A DNA stretch of 44,384 nucleotides from Candidatus Altimarinota bacterium (GCA_020631485.1 JAHDHC010000012.1:1-44384); one strand, 5' to 3'. Counted from the first letter of the stretch, positions 18,387-30,368 are shown. The notes: a model not told the origin generated them from the sequence alone. Translations and numbers: made by a program.

Positions 18387-19220
18387 ATGAAAGTTTCTAT
18401 TATTCTCACAACAAAAAACAACGAAAGAACGATACACAAGTGTATTAGCTCAATTACTGAAAATATATATAAAAACTTTGAGATCATCATCGTTGATAAT
18501 TTTTCAGATGACAAAACAAAAGAGATTATTGAGTGATTTCCGAAATCATCCAATATCCATTTTTATGAGTATGGCCCTGAAAGAAACCTCCAGCGTCCAT
18601 ATGGTTTTGAGAAAAGCAGCTGAGATATAGTGTACTTTATTGATTCTGATATGTATCTTGAAAATGGACTTATCGATGAGATAGTACAGATTCTCGAGAA
18701 ACATACACAGATCAAAGCACTTATAGTTCCAGAAATAAATATATGAGGTCATGGCTATTGGTCGAGAGTAAAGGCATTTGAAAGATCACTTTATCATGGA
18801 GACGATGACGTCGAAGCAGCAAGAGTATTCAGAAGGTCACTCTACGAAAAACTATGAGGCTACAACAAGAAACTCGTATCATGAGAAGACTGGGATCTTT
18901 CAGATAGAGCAAGAGAATTTAGTGATATTTATAGAACGAAAAAGAGAGTAGAACATGATGAGTGAGAGATAGATCTCATCCAGCTTCTCAAGAAAAAGTT
19001 TTACTACTGATCAAAGATACCTCTATATATCAAAGAAAATAGTTCCAAAAAAACATGGAACAAAATATATTTTTTTCGAAAAAGCTTTTATAAGAACTGG
19101 AGATCATATATACGTCACCCTTTATTATTTATTTGATTTTTCATAATGATAAATCTTTCACTCTTTTCATTTACTCTCTGATTTTTGAGTTGAAAATATG
19201 CAAAAAAACATAGCTCATAA
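18387..19220 (+). CDS. Glycosyltransferase family 2 with C-terminal membrane helix (277 aa)
   Basis: Code-25 frame from ATG 18387 to TAA 19218-19220. GT-A fold: MKVSIILTTKNNERTIHKC, FEIIIVDNFSDDKTKEII (nucleotide-binding Asp), IVYFIDSDMYLENG (metal-binding Asp-Ser-Asp) and VSGEDWDLSDRAREF (acceptor-site Glu-Asp). The C-terminus carries a hydrophobic segment HPLLFIGFFIMINLSLFSFTLGFL, so it is membrane attached. It should transfer a sugar from a nucleotide donor to a lipid-linked or surface glycan acceptor. Its last 23 bases overlap the flippase gene, which indicates translational coupling. Sugar specificity cannot be inferred. Confidence 0.9.
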
Positions 19221-20469
19221 TACTAAATCTTCCCTCTATACTATAGCCATTTTGTTTATGTGCTCGCTTTTTGCGAGCCTCGGGAATTACCTCTATTATC
19301 CACTCACAGCAAGTCTACTCACAAAAGAAGATTTCTGAGTTTTTATGAGTCTCCTTGCACTATCAAACATCGTTGGTTTCTCAAGCTCTGGATTTTCCAT
19401 ATATATAAATAAACTTGTGAGTGAAAATATTCATGCCCCCCAATATATACAAACGATTTATAACTATTACTTTCAGAGAGTATTTATCTTAAGTCTTGGA
19501 CTCTTTGGAATATTTTGTATATTTTCTATACCAATATCTAGCTACCTCAAAATTAGCTCTCCGCTTCTCGTTGTATTTTCATCTCTCTGACTTATTGCTA
19601 TGTCTTTGCTGCTAGTAACGGAATGAATAGGAAAATGAAAACAGCTTTTTTGATTCTTGTGAGTCAACTACATTTTTAACGCATATATCAAACTCCTCAT
19701 ATGATGAATACTGATTCTGCTCTGATTTAATATATATTGAGCTGTAAGCTGATTGATACTCTGAAGTTTCTTGTCATTTATTTTTTGTGTATGGATACTC
19801 GATAAAAACTATCATATCACACTTCAAAAAAAATTTTTAAAAGTATGAGAAATACATACTCCTCACGAGCAAAACAAAAATTATATCTATTTTATCATCA
19901 TGAGCATATATGTATGACTCATTATGAATGTAGATATACTTCTCGCAAGAAACATCTTTAGTGAATCTGTTTCTTCCCTCTATGCTCTTATAAGTATCGT
20001 CGGAAAGATTATACTTTTTCTCCTACTTGCAATCGAGACTGTGTATTACTCTAAAATACTCTCAGAAACATGAAAATGAATGAAAAAAAAGTTACTTTTC
20101 CAAGCATGACTCTCAATGGGAACAATTATAGGCTGAGCTCTTATCGTATGTGTATTGTTTTGAAGATATTTTATATCTCTTCTTCAATTCGATACATCAA
20201 CTATCCAGGTCCTTTTATGAAATATTTTATTTTATGGTATGTGTATAGCTATAAGCTTCATATTAAAATTTATAATTCAGGTAAAAAAAGAGCTTATTTT
20301 TCCTATTTGTTGAATAAATATATGTGTTTTAGTTTTTGTAAGTTATTTTTTTTGAAAAGAGAGTTTAGTAGATTTTTCCTATAGCCTTGCTCTTGGAAAT
20401 AGTCTATGACTCATTATATGTGGATCAGTGTTTTATATGTATAAAAAAGATATATATGAAACAGTCTAA
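19198..20469 (+). CDS. Polysaccharide flippase, MOP superfamily (Wzx-like, 423 aa)
   Basis: Code-25 frame from ATG 19198 to TAA 20467-20469. About 12 to 13 hydrophobic helices cover the whole length, starting with LYTIAILFMCSLFASLGNYLYYP and including LLTKEDFGVFMSLLALSNIVG, the N-terminal pattern of polysaccharide transporters of the PST/Wzx family ('...KEDFGVFM...'). Such proteins move lipid-linked sugar units to the outer face of the membrane. About 20 glycines inside helices are UGA codons, so under the standard code only short pieces are visible. It overlaps the preceding GT2 gene and the following giant GT-C gene. Specificity unknown. Confidence 0.88.
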
Positions 20470-23400
20470 AAACTTAAAACACATCTTTAGGCATAAGCTT
20501 GATAGAGAAACTTTCTCCATTATATGGAAATATATAGGAAGAATCTTGAAGTTTGCTAAAAAGAGTCTTAAAAAAAGTATCAAGCAAGCTGATAAATTTT
20601 TCAAATATACGAGATTCTGCAAAATAACAAGTTTCGTTATTTTTAGTATATTTTTATTGTATTTTTTCCCAGCGTTTCAGAGCCAAGGAGTTATTGTATT
20701 TTGAGATCTAGATTTCTGATTTAGCAGTGAAAGCTACTTCTCACGAATTTTTCCACTTTGGAACGATATATGGAGTAGCTCCAATTTTTTCAATTCTACA
20801 CGTATATACTTTGTTGGATTATCTGAAATATTTTCAGTATTTTTCTGAGACCCTAGTGGGATATATCAAAAAATAGTTCTCTATCTCTGTCTTCAACTCA
20901 GCTTCTTTTGAATGTTCCTCCTTACCCATAAGATCCTCAAAACAGAAAACAAAAAACACTCTCCAGTCATAAACCCTACAATTATCTTTTTTATATCTTG
21001 TGCTTCAGGTATATTTTATGCACTCAATCCTTGGAGTATAATGAGAATACAACATCTCTATCTGCTTACATGATACGCGCTACTCCCCTTTATCTTTCGA
21101 TATATCATATTGATTTGAGAGTGAGTAAAAAAGCAAAATAAAAAAAAGATACTCAAAAATGTTATACTATGTGCACTTTTTTATGTATTTGCAATTTGAT
21201 CTGTTCACTATATCGTTTTTATATTTCTATTTATAGCTAGTTGGTACTGTTTTTATAGTGCTAGGATATTACTGAAAAAAAAATGGAAAGATTTTTTTTC
21301 ACTTACTATTTCATATTTTCTACTTTGAGGATGTATCTCACTTTTGATGATGCATTGGCTTATTCCATTCCTGTGATCAAGCCTCATAACGAGTCAAGGA
21401 CCAGAAAACCTCAATACTATTGAAACTCTCAATATGTTCTCACGTTTTTCTGAACTCCATGATATTGTCTATCTCACAAGCTATTGGTGGAGAATGATCG
21501 ATACTTCACAATTTTGACTTCTATACTGGATATGATGATCCATCATCATTATGACAATATTTGTTATAAATATAATACACTACAAAAACATATATTCCCA
21601 ATTTTTTATATTTTGGGCTGTTCTCCTGATTATTCTCAGCACAGGAACAAACTGATTTATTAGTGAAACATATGAGTATCTTGTGTTTCATAATCCCCTT
21701 TGAGCAACTATGGGCTCAGTTTTTCGAGATCCAAATAAACTCGTGGGTTTGCTTGCATTTTGTTATAGTATACTTTGGTCTTTATGAATATATCAGCTTA
21801 TATCTAGGCTTCTGAGAATTCGCATGCAGGTTCATGCTGAAAATAAAATGCTCAAGAAAATCAGTCAAGTAAAACGAAAAAAAATTCGTCCTATACACAA
21901 GAGAAATATAGTCCTTAAAAAAATCCTATTAAGTTTTAGTATATGTTTTATATCCTTTTCTACTGTCTCATACGTCTATTATATTGGGCCTTTTAAAAAT
22001 GTGTATATTGATAATTTTTATGAGTCTATTAAGACGCCATACCCCTACACAAAACTTATAGAATACCAAAAAAGCAATCCACAACAAGCACGAGCAATCT
22101 TTCTTCCAAGATACGAGAGAATACAATCTCCATGATATGGTTTTGCTGTCAGTTCCTGGAATAATGATCCAAAAGAAGAGATCAAAAAACCTACAGGTGC
22201 AATAGATCTTTCAACAACCCTCACTCCAAGCTATCATCCTTTAGAGTGAGTCAATACTGCAGTGTGATACTTTTATGATTATATAGAGTCTTATCTCAGA
22301 TATGATAAGTGAAGAAATCTTTCCAAATACTTAGATATGCTCAATATCGAAACACTCGTCTTTCATAACGACATTTTGTGACGAGAACAAGAACAAGCAC
22401 ATCAACTCAAAAGTATAGAAGCACAACCAGGGATTCAAAAGGAGTTCTCATCATGATTTATGCATCTTTTCAAGACACAATGAGATATAGGCTACCATCA
22501 TGCTTTTGCGAGAAAAGCTTTTATTATATGAGGGCTATCAAAACTGGAAGGTGTATTTCGATATTCTCCTATAAAACCTAGTGATTTTGCCTTTATTTTC
22601 TTTCAGCAACAGATTCCCAAAGATCATATATATACAGATTCTGATATCATTGTTGCTGACAAGAAACTTGATATATACCTTTCTCATCTCAACGAAAATA
22701 ATCTATTTTTTCCATTTTCTGAATCGAGAAATTATGATCCTTATTTTAAGTGGTCTGTCTTAAAGAGCCATATTCCAGATTTCAGATGGCATCTGAAACA
22801 ACTTGGTATTGATAACTGGAATTGGGATTTTGATTTTTGAAAATGATTTATATTTAGCTACGCCCCTGCATCTGTAAGTATAGCTTCATATAATAATATA
22901 TATGATTTCTGAAGCAATCTCATAGATCTCGAGAAATACAATGATATCTCCGAACTTTTTACCGCGGAAAATGATGACCTACAGCTCTCACTCGACAAAA
23001 AAAATAAAGGAGATCATTTTGTAGCTGTTAAATGAAATGTCAGAAACTGAAATGATCAAAAATCTTGGAAGGTAGCATCGATGCTACCAAAAAGCGTAAA
23101 AGAAAAACATCCATATACCCTAGAACTTACACTTTCAGGTGTATGAATAAAAAACATTCATGGAAAGGTAAAGTTCCTAAACCGTGAATGAAGAGAAGTA
23201 TGAATCGCATATGTAGTAGCACCGCAGTATATTGAAAATTTCGAATGAATAAAATTTCGTGGTTCTTTTGTTACTCCCGCAGAAACTTCCTCAGTACTCG
23301 TAGAAATTCTCAGTAGTCAAAAACCACAAAAAAATACCTATTGGTGGCTCCATGATATACAGTTTAAGGATCTCTGAGAGTATAAAATTCCAAATACACT

Positions 23401-24988
23401 CACATGAAATCACCAGATACAAAATGCATGAGAGTATCTCGTATTTAGTCGTGCATTTCATAGTAAAAAGTGAGGGATTATACACCTAAAGCTTGATAAA
23501 AAAACATTTTCTCTCGACACTAAGACAGAACACAAAAACACATTTGAGTGGAACAAACTTGGTTCTATCTCTGTAGACTCTGCAAAAAATATAGATGTAG
23601 AAATAGAAAATATACAATGATTTAATGCACTCAATACTATTGCATTAATTGAAAAAAATAAATGGATCGCTCTTCAAAAGTCAGTTTGAGAAAATGCGCT
23701 TTCTCAGGCAAAACAGATGATATTAGCAGAAAGTGAATTTGATATGGAATATGAATGAAATATCCAATCTCGTAAATATCATCCATATTTTTCAAATGGA
23801 AGAGCTGTCTCTCTGTACGACTGAGTGTTAAGTAAAGACTTCGATATATTTAAAGATTCGCAGTACACTCTTGTTTTTTGAGAACATCTCTCAGATCAAA
23901 TACAATCAGAAATCTACATAGATATATACAGAGGAGAAAAAAATATACTCAATAAAAAGATTTCAAGACCATCAAATGCTCCAAACAAGATAGCTCTTGG
24001 GCAACTTGAGAGTTGAAGCTACAATATAAAAATACGTCTTCAAGACAAAAAAAGGAGTCTTTTAAACTCCAAAGATATATCTAAAAGCCAACAAATATCA
24101 GATGAGACATTTCAGGCTGATGATGAAATCTGATGTACATATCATGACTGACTCCTTGATGAACAATCTATTTATAGCTATGATTCTCAGTGAGTAAATA
24201 TCGTGCTATTACGAGGGACTTCATGTTTCTGGCTCATAAGCACCCATAGTCAGCCAATCGAAATCGAATCTCAAAAAGAATATTTCTTGAGCTACATTGC
24301 AGAGTATATTCATACAAATAAGTTTCATTCTAAACTCAAGTTTTTTGATGAAAACAATGTGTATCTAGAGGATGAGACCATATATCTCTACGATCATGGA
24401 TCTATAAAAACATGAAGAAAAACAAAAGTAGAGAAAATCATCGAAGCACCAAAATGAGCAAAATTTATGCAGCTTGAATTTTGGCAAAAACAGATACAAG
24501 AACACAAATCAACGCAAGTGAGCATTCAAAATATTCAAGTTCGTAAGTATACAGATATACCATCACTTGATACCATTTTGATATATGACAACAACATACA
24601 AGACAAGGGTATATCAAAAAGCCTCACATATGAGAAGGTCTCGAAGATGCAGCAGCTTATTCATGAAGAAAAAAACATAGAAACTCAATATATCTTACAG
24701 TTATCAGAAAGTTATAGTCCCCTATGGCAAATGCACAATTCTCAGTGATTTATAGCACCCATAATCATTAATATGTTTATGAATTGATATTATATCTACA
24801 ACACAAATTTCGCAGATAATATTCTGATTCATAGATCAAGAGACATGATGTATCTCTGATACATCATAAGTATAAGTGCTATGATTCTCCTCTGCTTGAG
24901 CTACTATCTGGTCTCATTTCACTATTTAAAAGTATGCTTACAGAGCCATATTTTTCGCTTAAAAATAAAGAACTTAATAAAAAAATAA
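20456..24988 (+). CDS. Giant GT-C-like membrane protein with C-terminal ectodomain (1510 aa)
   Basis: A single code-25 frame from ATG 20456 (overlapping the flippase end by 14 bp) to TAA 24986-24988. Residues 1-55 are basic and cytosolic. Helix 1 (about 56-72) is followed by a first outer loop FGDLDFGFSSESYF with acidic residues as in GT-C glycosyltransferases, then about ten more helices to residue 510, including HNPLGATMGSVFRDPNKLVG near 420-435; 'FR(D/E)P-K' loops occur in AftD/YfhO-like GT-C proteins. Residues about 513-1440 form an extracellular part with several beta-rich, jelly-roll-like stretches, and a last helix lies at about 1468-1490. The architecture matches AftD-type (DUF3367-like) arabinofuranosyltransferases, which use polyprenyl-phosphate sugars and carry carbohydrate-binding ectodomains. 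The donor sugar is not predictable, and the family match is from memory of motifs. Confidence 0.8.
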
Positions 24989-25242
24989 CTAAAAAATAAT
25001 ACAAATAAAACTCATAATAAATATATAAATAATATAATTATGATAAATAGACAAAATACAAAAACGAAAAATCAAAATACGAATTTTCCCAAAATATCTA
25101 TACCCATACTATAATACTCAAGAATATGGAATTTAAGATTAGCTACTAAATAAATATATTATGAAAGAAGTCAATATGTTAAAAATCTTATTAGAAAGCT
25201 TCGTGCTAATATTTTTATAGATTTAGTTATAAAAAATAATCT
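24989..25242. other. AT-rich intergenic stretch
   Basis: About 250 bp of very AT-rich DNA between the GT-C gene and the next glycosyltransferase. A 19-codon ATG frame at about 25161 is too short to support. I see no clear terminator stem and no strong promoter, though one is expected for the downstream genes. Confidence 0.5.
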
Positions 25243-26091
25243 ATGAAGATCATAAGCATCATTCTTCCATGTTATCAAGAAGAAAAAAACATATACAAAA
25301 ATACGGTGATGCTTTATGATTTCCTCACAAAAAAAATCCTAAAACACTCTATTGAACTCATACTGATAAATGATGGAAGTACTGATAAAACCTGAAAAGA
25401 ACTAAAAAAAATACAAAAAAATATTCCAAACACTAAAATCATTAGTTACAAAACAAATAGAGGAAAATGATATGCTGTAACTCAGGGCTTAAAAAAATCA
25501 CGAGGTAATATCATAGGATTATATGATTCTGATGGTGATATCCCCAGAGAATTTCTCATGCGCTATATACAACGATTACTTGATAATAGAAATTTAGACA
25601 TAATAATTGGATCTAAGCTCGCTAAGTGAAGCAAAGTAGAAGTAAGCTTGAAGAGAAAAATCATGTCTCATACAAATCATATGATAAATTCTATTCTTTT
25701 TGAACTCCCTATCAGAGACACCCAGGTATGACTCAAGGTCTTTCGAAAAGATATTCGAGACATTTTTCTCGAAAATGTCACAACTACATGATATGCATTT
25801 GATATCGACTTCCTCTTTCATGTACACAATGCCTGATACACTATCACAGAAGAAAATGTCTCAATTCAGATAGACAATCAAAACTCTCAAGTTACCCCAA
25901 TAAGGATTGTATATTTTCTCAGAGATATTCTCCTTCTTTTTAGAAAAGTTAATTACAAAATTCTCAAACGAAAAATATCTCTTAAAAGCAGTTCAAAGAT
26001 TTATATCCTTCGTAGTATTGTTATCCCTACGGAAAAATTTCTCAATATCTTTTTATACATATATAAAATATTAACATCTAATAATAAATAA
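25243..26091 (+). CDS. GT2 glycosyltransferase, dolichyl-phosphate-sugar synthase type (282 aa)
   Basis: Code-25 frame from ATG 25243 to TAA 26089-26091. N-terminal GT-A domain: KIISIILPCYQEEKNI, IELILINDGSTDKTG, TNRGKGYAVTQGLKKSRGN, GLYDSDGDIP (metal-binding Asp-x-Asp) and IRDTQVGLKVFRKDI (Gln-x-Gly-x-Lys-x-Phe, a hallmark of the DPM1/ALG5-type family). The C-terminus is basic and weakly hydrophobic (ILRSIVIPTEKFLNIFLYIY). Members charge polyprenyl phosphate with a sugar, which is the donor used by GT-C enzymes. It lies next to such an enzyme, so it could supply its donor; this is inferred. The stop overlaps the start of the next gene (TAATG). Confidence 0.9.
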
Positions 26092-27209
26092 TGAATATAC
26101 TCATACTCAGCTGGAAAGATATACAGCATCCTCAAAAATGAGGAGCAGAAGTAGTATTGTGGAACTACGCTCTCGAGCTTCAAAAAATATGACATAGTGT
26201 TATTTGGCTCAGTTCAAAACACGAAAATGCTCAGGAAAGCAACACTATTGATGGTATAAAAGTATTACGAGTATGAACGATAAATACTATGTATTTCAAG
26301 ATCTGAAACTACTATAAAAAAAATCTTAGAGGACAGTTTGATCTGATCATAGATCAAGCTGGTGGACCTCCGCTATTCTCCCCACTATATGCACAAAAAG
26401 TCGCAAAAGTATTTTTTATCCATCATATCTCTGATTTAGAATGGGATTATAAATTTATATTTCCTCTCAACAAAATTTTTAAATATATCTACAATAAAAC
26501 TATTTGCCTGTATAAAAATGAAACGACCATAGCCGTATCAAACTCTACTAAACATGAACTCGTACAGAAGTTCTGATTTCAGTCAGAAAAAGTATATAGC
26601 ATAGAAAATGCTCTTGATATACGTGATGTAGAAGAACCAAAAATGGATGAAAAAGAAAATTCTATTTTATTTTTCTGACGACTCACTCCACTCAAACGAG
26701 TAGAACATGCGATACTTGCTTTCTCAATATTTCTCAAAGAAAAGCCTGATTATGTACTCAATATCGTATGACCAGCATCAGATAAAAAATACTACAAACA
26801 GCTCCAAGATCTTGTACACTCACTCGAGCTTCAGAAAAAAATACACTTTGTTTGAAGTATTGCTCTTGAAAACAGGTCTTCTATAAAAAATAATAAGATA
26901 CTCTTAGTTCCCTCTCATAAAGAATGATTTTGACTGGTTGTTCTTGAAGCCAACGTATATGGCATACCAGCACTATGATATAAAGTATGAGGAATACGTG
27001 ATAGTATAAAAGATGGCATTAATGGATACAAACACGAAGATGGAGACTACAATGCAATGGCCACGACTCTTCTTAGAATTATTTCTGATCAAAGGGAATT
27101 TGAAACACTCGCCATGAAAAGCTTTCAGCATGTGCAGTCAAGAAATAGTTTTTCAAAAAACACAAAAGAGCTAGAGAAAATTCTAATAGCTCAAAAAAAT
27201 AATTCATAA
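26091..27209 (+). CDS. GT4-family glycosyltransferase (372 aa)
   Basis: ATG 26091 overlaps the preceding stop (TAATG), so translation is coupled. GT-B fold: N-terminal MNILILSWKDIQHPQKGGAE (the 'HPxxGGAE' opening is typical of GT4 enzymes) and FIHHISDLEWDY; C-terminal domain with ILFFGRLTPLKRVEHAI, LNIVGPASDKKYY, KIHFVGSI and the donor-site block VPSHKEGFGLVVLEANVYGIPALGYKVGGIRD (E-x7-E). It should add a sugar from a nucleotide donor in the cytoplasm during glycan assembly. No membrane segment is present. Sugar and acceptor unknown. Confidence 0.92.
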
Positions 27210-27320
27210 AAAATTAATAAATAATATTTTTTTAATCACACTTGCTTTAAAATAAGTATATTTGACGATATTATAATTATATTTCATAATATATATACTT
27301 ATTTCTTTAGAAATGTATTT

Positions 27321-28010
27321 ATGAAAAAACATATCAAGAAAACAGTGAAACATATACAGAAATTTGATAAAAAACATACAAATTTCTCTAACCATACATA
27401 TTGGTGAATCTTTATAACAGCGTGTATCGTATGGCTCAATACCTTTAGTTGAGCGATGGCAAATATGGAAGAAGTCCATATTCCATATAGCGATTATCAA
27501 TCACCTACAGTAGTGAGTTCAATAAATGATACTTGAGAGGAAAATTGAGATATTATAGAAGAAGAAAAAGATATTGTACCCCAAGATCTGAGCCTCTATC
27601 TCTCACCAGTACAAACTTTTCTCGGAATATGAAAGCTTGCAACTGATCCTGACGGGATATTGTGAATAATTGCAAAGGTAGGTCCAGAAGAGCAAGAAGG
27701 CTGAGTAGTAACTTTTGGTCCCTATGAAGAAAATCTTATGACATGAAAAATATATGATGTGAATTTTCGTCTCAAAGTATCTGATAACTCTAATACACAA
27801 AACAAGATACTCATAGATGCATTTAATTGGAAAACAAAACATAGAGAATATCTCGAAATCTCTCCAAGTGATTTTCAAGAAAGTGGGAAGTTTCAAGACT
27901 TCCGTCTTCAATTCTTAAAGTGAGAAAATGGATACGAGTTCCGTACATTTTACTATCCTAATTCTGACTTTGAACTCAGTATAGACTATGTATCGGTAGA
28001 AACTCAATAA
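27321..28010 (+). CDS. Membrane-anchored or exported protein with beta-rich domain (229 aa)
   Basis: Code-25 frame from ATG 27321 to TAA 28008-28010. After a basic N-terminus (MKKHIKKTVKHIQKFDKK) comes a hydrophobic segment, GIFITACIVWLNTFSGAMA, that ends in A-M-A and could be a signal peptide or an anchor. The mature part has an acidic linker and a beta-rich domain of about 130 residues (GGVVTFGPYEENLMTGKIYDVNFRLKV, ...SDFELSIDYVSVETQ) with the look of a carbohydrate-binding jelly roll similar in style to the GT-C ectodomain. As last gene of the polysaccharide cluster it may bind or display the glycan; this is inferred from position and fold appearance only. Confidence 0.75.
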
Positions 28011-28046
28011 AAAAGTCACTCTCATAATAGAGAGTGACTTTTTTAT
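28009..28046. terminator. Bidirectional intrinsic terminator
   Basis: aaaaagtcactctc, a 6-nt loop and gagagtgacttttttatt: a 14-bp stem with A and T runs, between the convergent exported-protein gene and rpmE. Confidence 0.9.
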
Positions 28047-28054
28047 TGTAAGAA

Positions 28055-28321
28055 TTATTTTTTCTTTGCTTTTTGAAGTTCTTCCATCTTCTTTTGTCTT
28101 GCATAAAACTTATCAACTGCACCAGTTTTGAGGATTCTTTGTTCTCCTGTATAAAATGGGTGAGTTTTTGAGCTTATTTCTATAAATACACTTGGGTATT
28201 CAACACCTTCATGTGTGTATGTATTTTCTGTTTCTACTGTAGAATCTACAATAAAAACATTTCCAGCTCAGCTTTCAACAAAAGCAACTTTTCTACTTTT
28301 TGGATGTATTCCTGTTTTCAT
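28055..28321 (-). CDS. rpmE: Ribosomal protein bL31 (88 aa)
   Basis: ATG 28321 to TAA 28055. The sequence MKTGIHPKSRKVAFVE, VFIEISSKTHPFYTGEQ and the basic C-terminal helix VDKFYARQKKMEELQKAKKK are characteristic of bL31. The Cys residues of the zinc-binding form are absent, so it is the zinc-independent (type B, C-minus) version, here with the KTHPFYTG core. It is a component of the 50S subunit bridging to 30S. Two glycines (SGAG) are UGA codons. Three tRNA genes follow upstream on the same strand; the ATG lies close to a TATATT-like box, so the leader must be short. Confidence 0.95.
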
Positions 28322-28384
28322 AATATAACTTGGATATTAACTCTGTCGCTCGATACGAATCAGAGAATGTATAATTTTTAGTTT

Positions 28385-28468
28385 TGGTGCCCAGGGCGAG
28401 ACTCGAACTCGCACGCCAGAGGCACTGGTTTCTAAGACCAGCATGTCTACCAATTCCATCACCTGGGC
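28385..28468 (-). tRNA. tRNA-Leu (UAG)
   Basis: Type II tRNA of 84 nt including an encoded CCA. Acceptor GCCCAGG pairs with CCTGGGC. Anticodon stem CTGGT/ACCAG encloses loop CTTAGAA with anticodon TAG. The T-loop is GTTCGAGTC. A variable arm of leucine type is present. Confidence 0.92.
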
Positions 28469-28486
28469 ATTTGTAAAATGCAAAAA

Positions 28487-28571
28487 TGGTGGGCAGAGAG
28501 GGATTCGAACCCCCGAAGGCATAGCCAGGGGATTTACAGTCCCCCCCATTTGACCGCTCTGGTATCTGCCC
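28487..28571 (-). tRNA. tRNA-Tyr (GUA)
   Basis: 85 nt including encoded CCA. Acceptor GGGCAGA pairs with TCTGCCC; the anticodon loop CTGTAAA gives GUA; a long variable arm fits bacterial tyrosine tRNA; T-loop GTTCGAATC. Confidence 0.92.
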
Positions 28572-28646
28572 AAAAACCTCACCCGTGCCTTTCCCCTAAG
28601 AAGAAGAAATAAATGGCATCTTAGATGAGGTTTTGTAGTATTTTAA

Positions 28647-28722
28647 TGGAGCCACTTGTCGGATTTGAACCGACGACCATTCGCTTACAAGGCGAGCGCT
28701 CTACCAGCTGAGCTAAAGTGGC
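28647..28722 (-). tRNA. tRNA-Thr (UGU)
   Basis: 76 nt including encoded CCA. Acceptor GCCACTT pairs with AAGTGGC, D-arm AGCTCAGCTGGTAGAGC, anticodon loop CTTGTAA with UGU, T-arm GTCGGTTCAAATCCGAC. Confidence 0.95.
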
Positions 28723-28872
28723 TTCTTTGCTCTTTTAAAAAAGCAAGAGAGATATTATGAAAAAATATAGCTAAGTCAAGCTTTTTTTTCAGCTTTTGTT
28801 AGACTAAATTTTCTTGAAAAATACAACAGAAAGAGTAATATAAATATATCTATATTCTCTAAGTCTCACTTT

Positions 28873-29259
28873 ATGAACAATTCTATAGTTTTATCACAAA
28901 TACTTTGACCTCTTTTTATCATAATTTGAATCAGTATGATGATACATAGAAACTGGTATCAAAAGCTTTTTAAAAAACTTGAAAAAGCCCATGTAAGTGT
29001 ATTTGTCATGTCCATTATGTCATTTATTTTTTGAATGTTCATACTGACTTACCACAGCTGATTTTCAGACTTCCACGAATGATTTGCAACAATTATCGGG
29101 ATAATCGTTACACTCAAGTCAGCTATCTTTCTTCTCACCCCAAACATCACACAAACAATTATCAAAGAATTCTCTCCTCTCCTCAAAAGATGCCACTACA
29201 TCTGAGTTGTTTATCTCCTCATATGAATATATGTCAGCTATCTTGCTTATATCTGATAA
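28873..29259 (+). CDS. Small multi-pass membrane protein (128 aa)
   Basis: Code-25 frame from ATG 28873 to TAA 29257-29259. Four hydrophobic helices: SQILGPLFIIIGISMMI, VSVFVMSIMSFIFGMFILTYH, TIIGIIVTLKSAIFLLTP and GVVYLLIGIYVSYLAYIG. Short basic loops (HRNWYQKLFKKLEK) face the cytoplasm. No family recognised; four-helix integral membrane proteins of this size are frequent in this group. Almost every standard-code frame here is broken by the UGA codons, so it would be missed. A terminator follows at 29278. Confidence 0.7.
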
Positions 29260-29277
29260 AATAAATTTTTAATTTGT

Positions 29278-29315
29278 AAAAAATTTTGTAGACTATACTT
29301 TACAAAATTTTTTTT
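29278..29315 (+). terminator. Intrinsic terminator
   Basis: aaaaaattttgta (29278-29290), a 10-nt loop and tacaaaatttttttt: 13-bp stem then T run, just after the four-helix membrane protein gene. Confidence 0.75.
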
Positions 29316-29364
29316 ATATCGAGTAGATTGATTTATCTACATTTACCCATATGATACTATAACT

Positions 29365-30297
29365 ATGCAAGCTAATATACCCGTAATTAAAGACTCAACA
29401 GACTCAGAGATAAAAGACTACATCAGTAATTTGGCTTGAATTCTTAAAATGGATAAAAAACAGTTTTCAAATAAGCGTTGAAAGTGTAAAAAAAGGCTCA
29501 AAGAAACTTTATTTTTCCTCTCAAATGAAACAGAAACTATAGATAGATATGATCTCTATATTTTGATATCATGCTCAAATTTATTTGAAGACATAAGCCT
29601 TTTGCATCAGATACTATCTCTTGACTGTGTAGCATCGTTTATAAATTGGGATAGAACACTCATCCTAGAACTAATGAAATCTAAAAATATAGAGTGATTT
29701 GAAACAGTAAATTGAATAAAAGAGCAAGTATCACTCATATTATTTGAGAATTTAGAAGCGCAGCATATAAAACAAAGGGATAGATGAGAGAGATTAGCTG
29801 AACTACAAAAATTATCACAAGATCCAGAAAAGCTTCCTATAGTAAAAAAAGAATTTGAAACACATATAAAAAGTAAGGAGTATAAATGACTTCATCACCT
29901 GAATCCAGCTATGATGCAGAACGGTGTGAGCATATGCTTAAAACTCAATTCTCAAAGATTGCTGTATGATTTTATTTGTTCTGAGCCTTTTATTAACACA
30001 AAAATAATTCGTATTGAAACCGCAATAGCAATTTGCGAATATTTGAAAAGAAAGTGATGGGAAGATCTCTTAGATATTATTTCAAATTATCCATCATATA
30101 GATATTGCATGGATAGAATAAAGGATCACTTTAGGAGAAATGGTTTAGAGATAATGACACAATCCAACTTAGCAAAACTTCACAGAGCACTACAAGAATG
30201 ATGAGAGACATGAGAGATATGAGAAAATAGTACACTATATGATAAAATACAGAAAGAACTTAAACGTGAAGTTAAAAAACGAGGAAATAACACTTAA
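29365..30297 (+). CDS. Unknown helical protein (310 aa)
   Basis: Code-25 frame from ATG 29365 to TAA 30295-30297. Mostly charged and helical, without membrane segments: MQANIPVIKDSTDSEIKDYI at the start, a basic patch KKQFSNKRGKCKKRLKETLFFL, and a C-terminal part QNGVSICLKLNSQRLLYDFI, IIRIETAIAICEYLKRKGWEDLLDII, ending basic KRGNNT. Two Cys occur, but no zinc pattern I can name. It is a stand-alone gene between terminators at 29278 and 30297. Family unknown. Confidence 0.65.
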
Positions 30298-30323
30298 AAG
30301 CATAAAAAATTATGCTTTTTTTA
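30297..30323 (+). terminator. Intrinsic terminator
   Basis: aaagcataa (30297-30305), aaaa, ttatgcttt (30310-30318) followed by T run; directly after the stop of the 310-aa gene. Confidence 0.8.
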
Positions 30324-30368
30324 TTTGTTTCTTACACTTCTCTTATTATCACGATTTAATATAATGGG

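Noticed and set aside
24989-25242. Short ATG frame of 19 codons near 25161
   Set aside because: Too short, no ribosome-binding site or conserved feature to support it.
28571-28646. Weak stem acctca...tgaggtttt between tRNA-Tyr and tRNA-Thr as a terminator
   Set aside because: The arms are short and separated by about 45 bases, and tRNA genes are probably co-transcribed; not strong enough to call.
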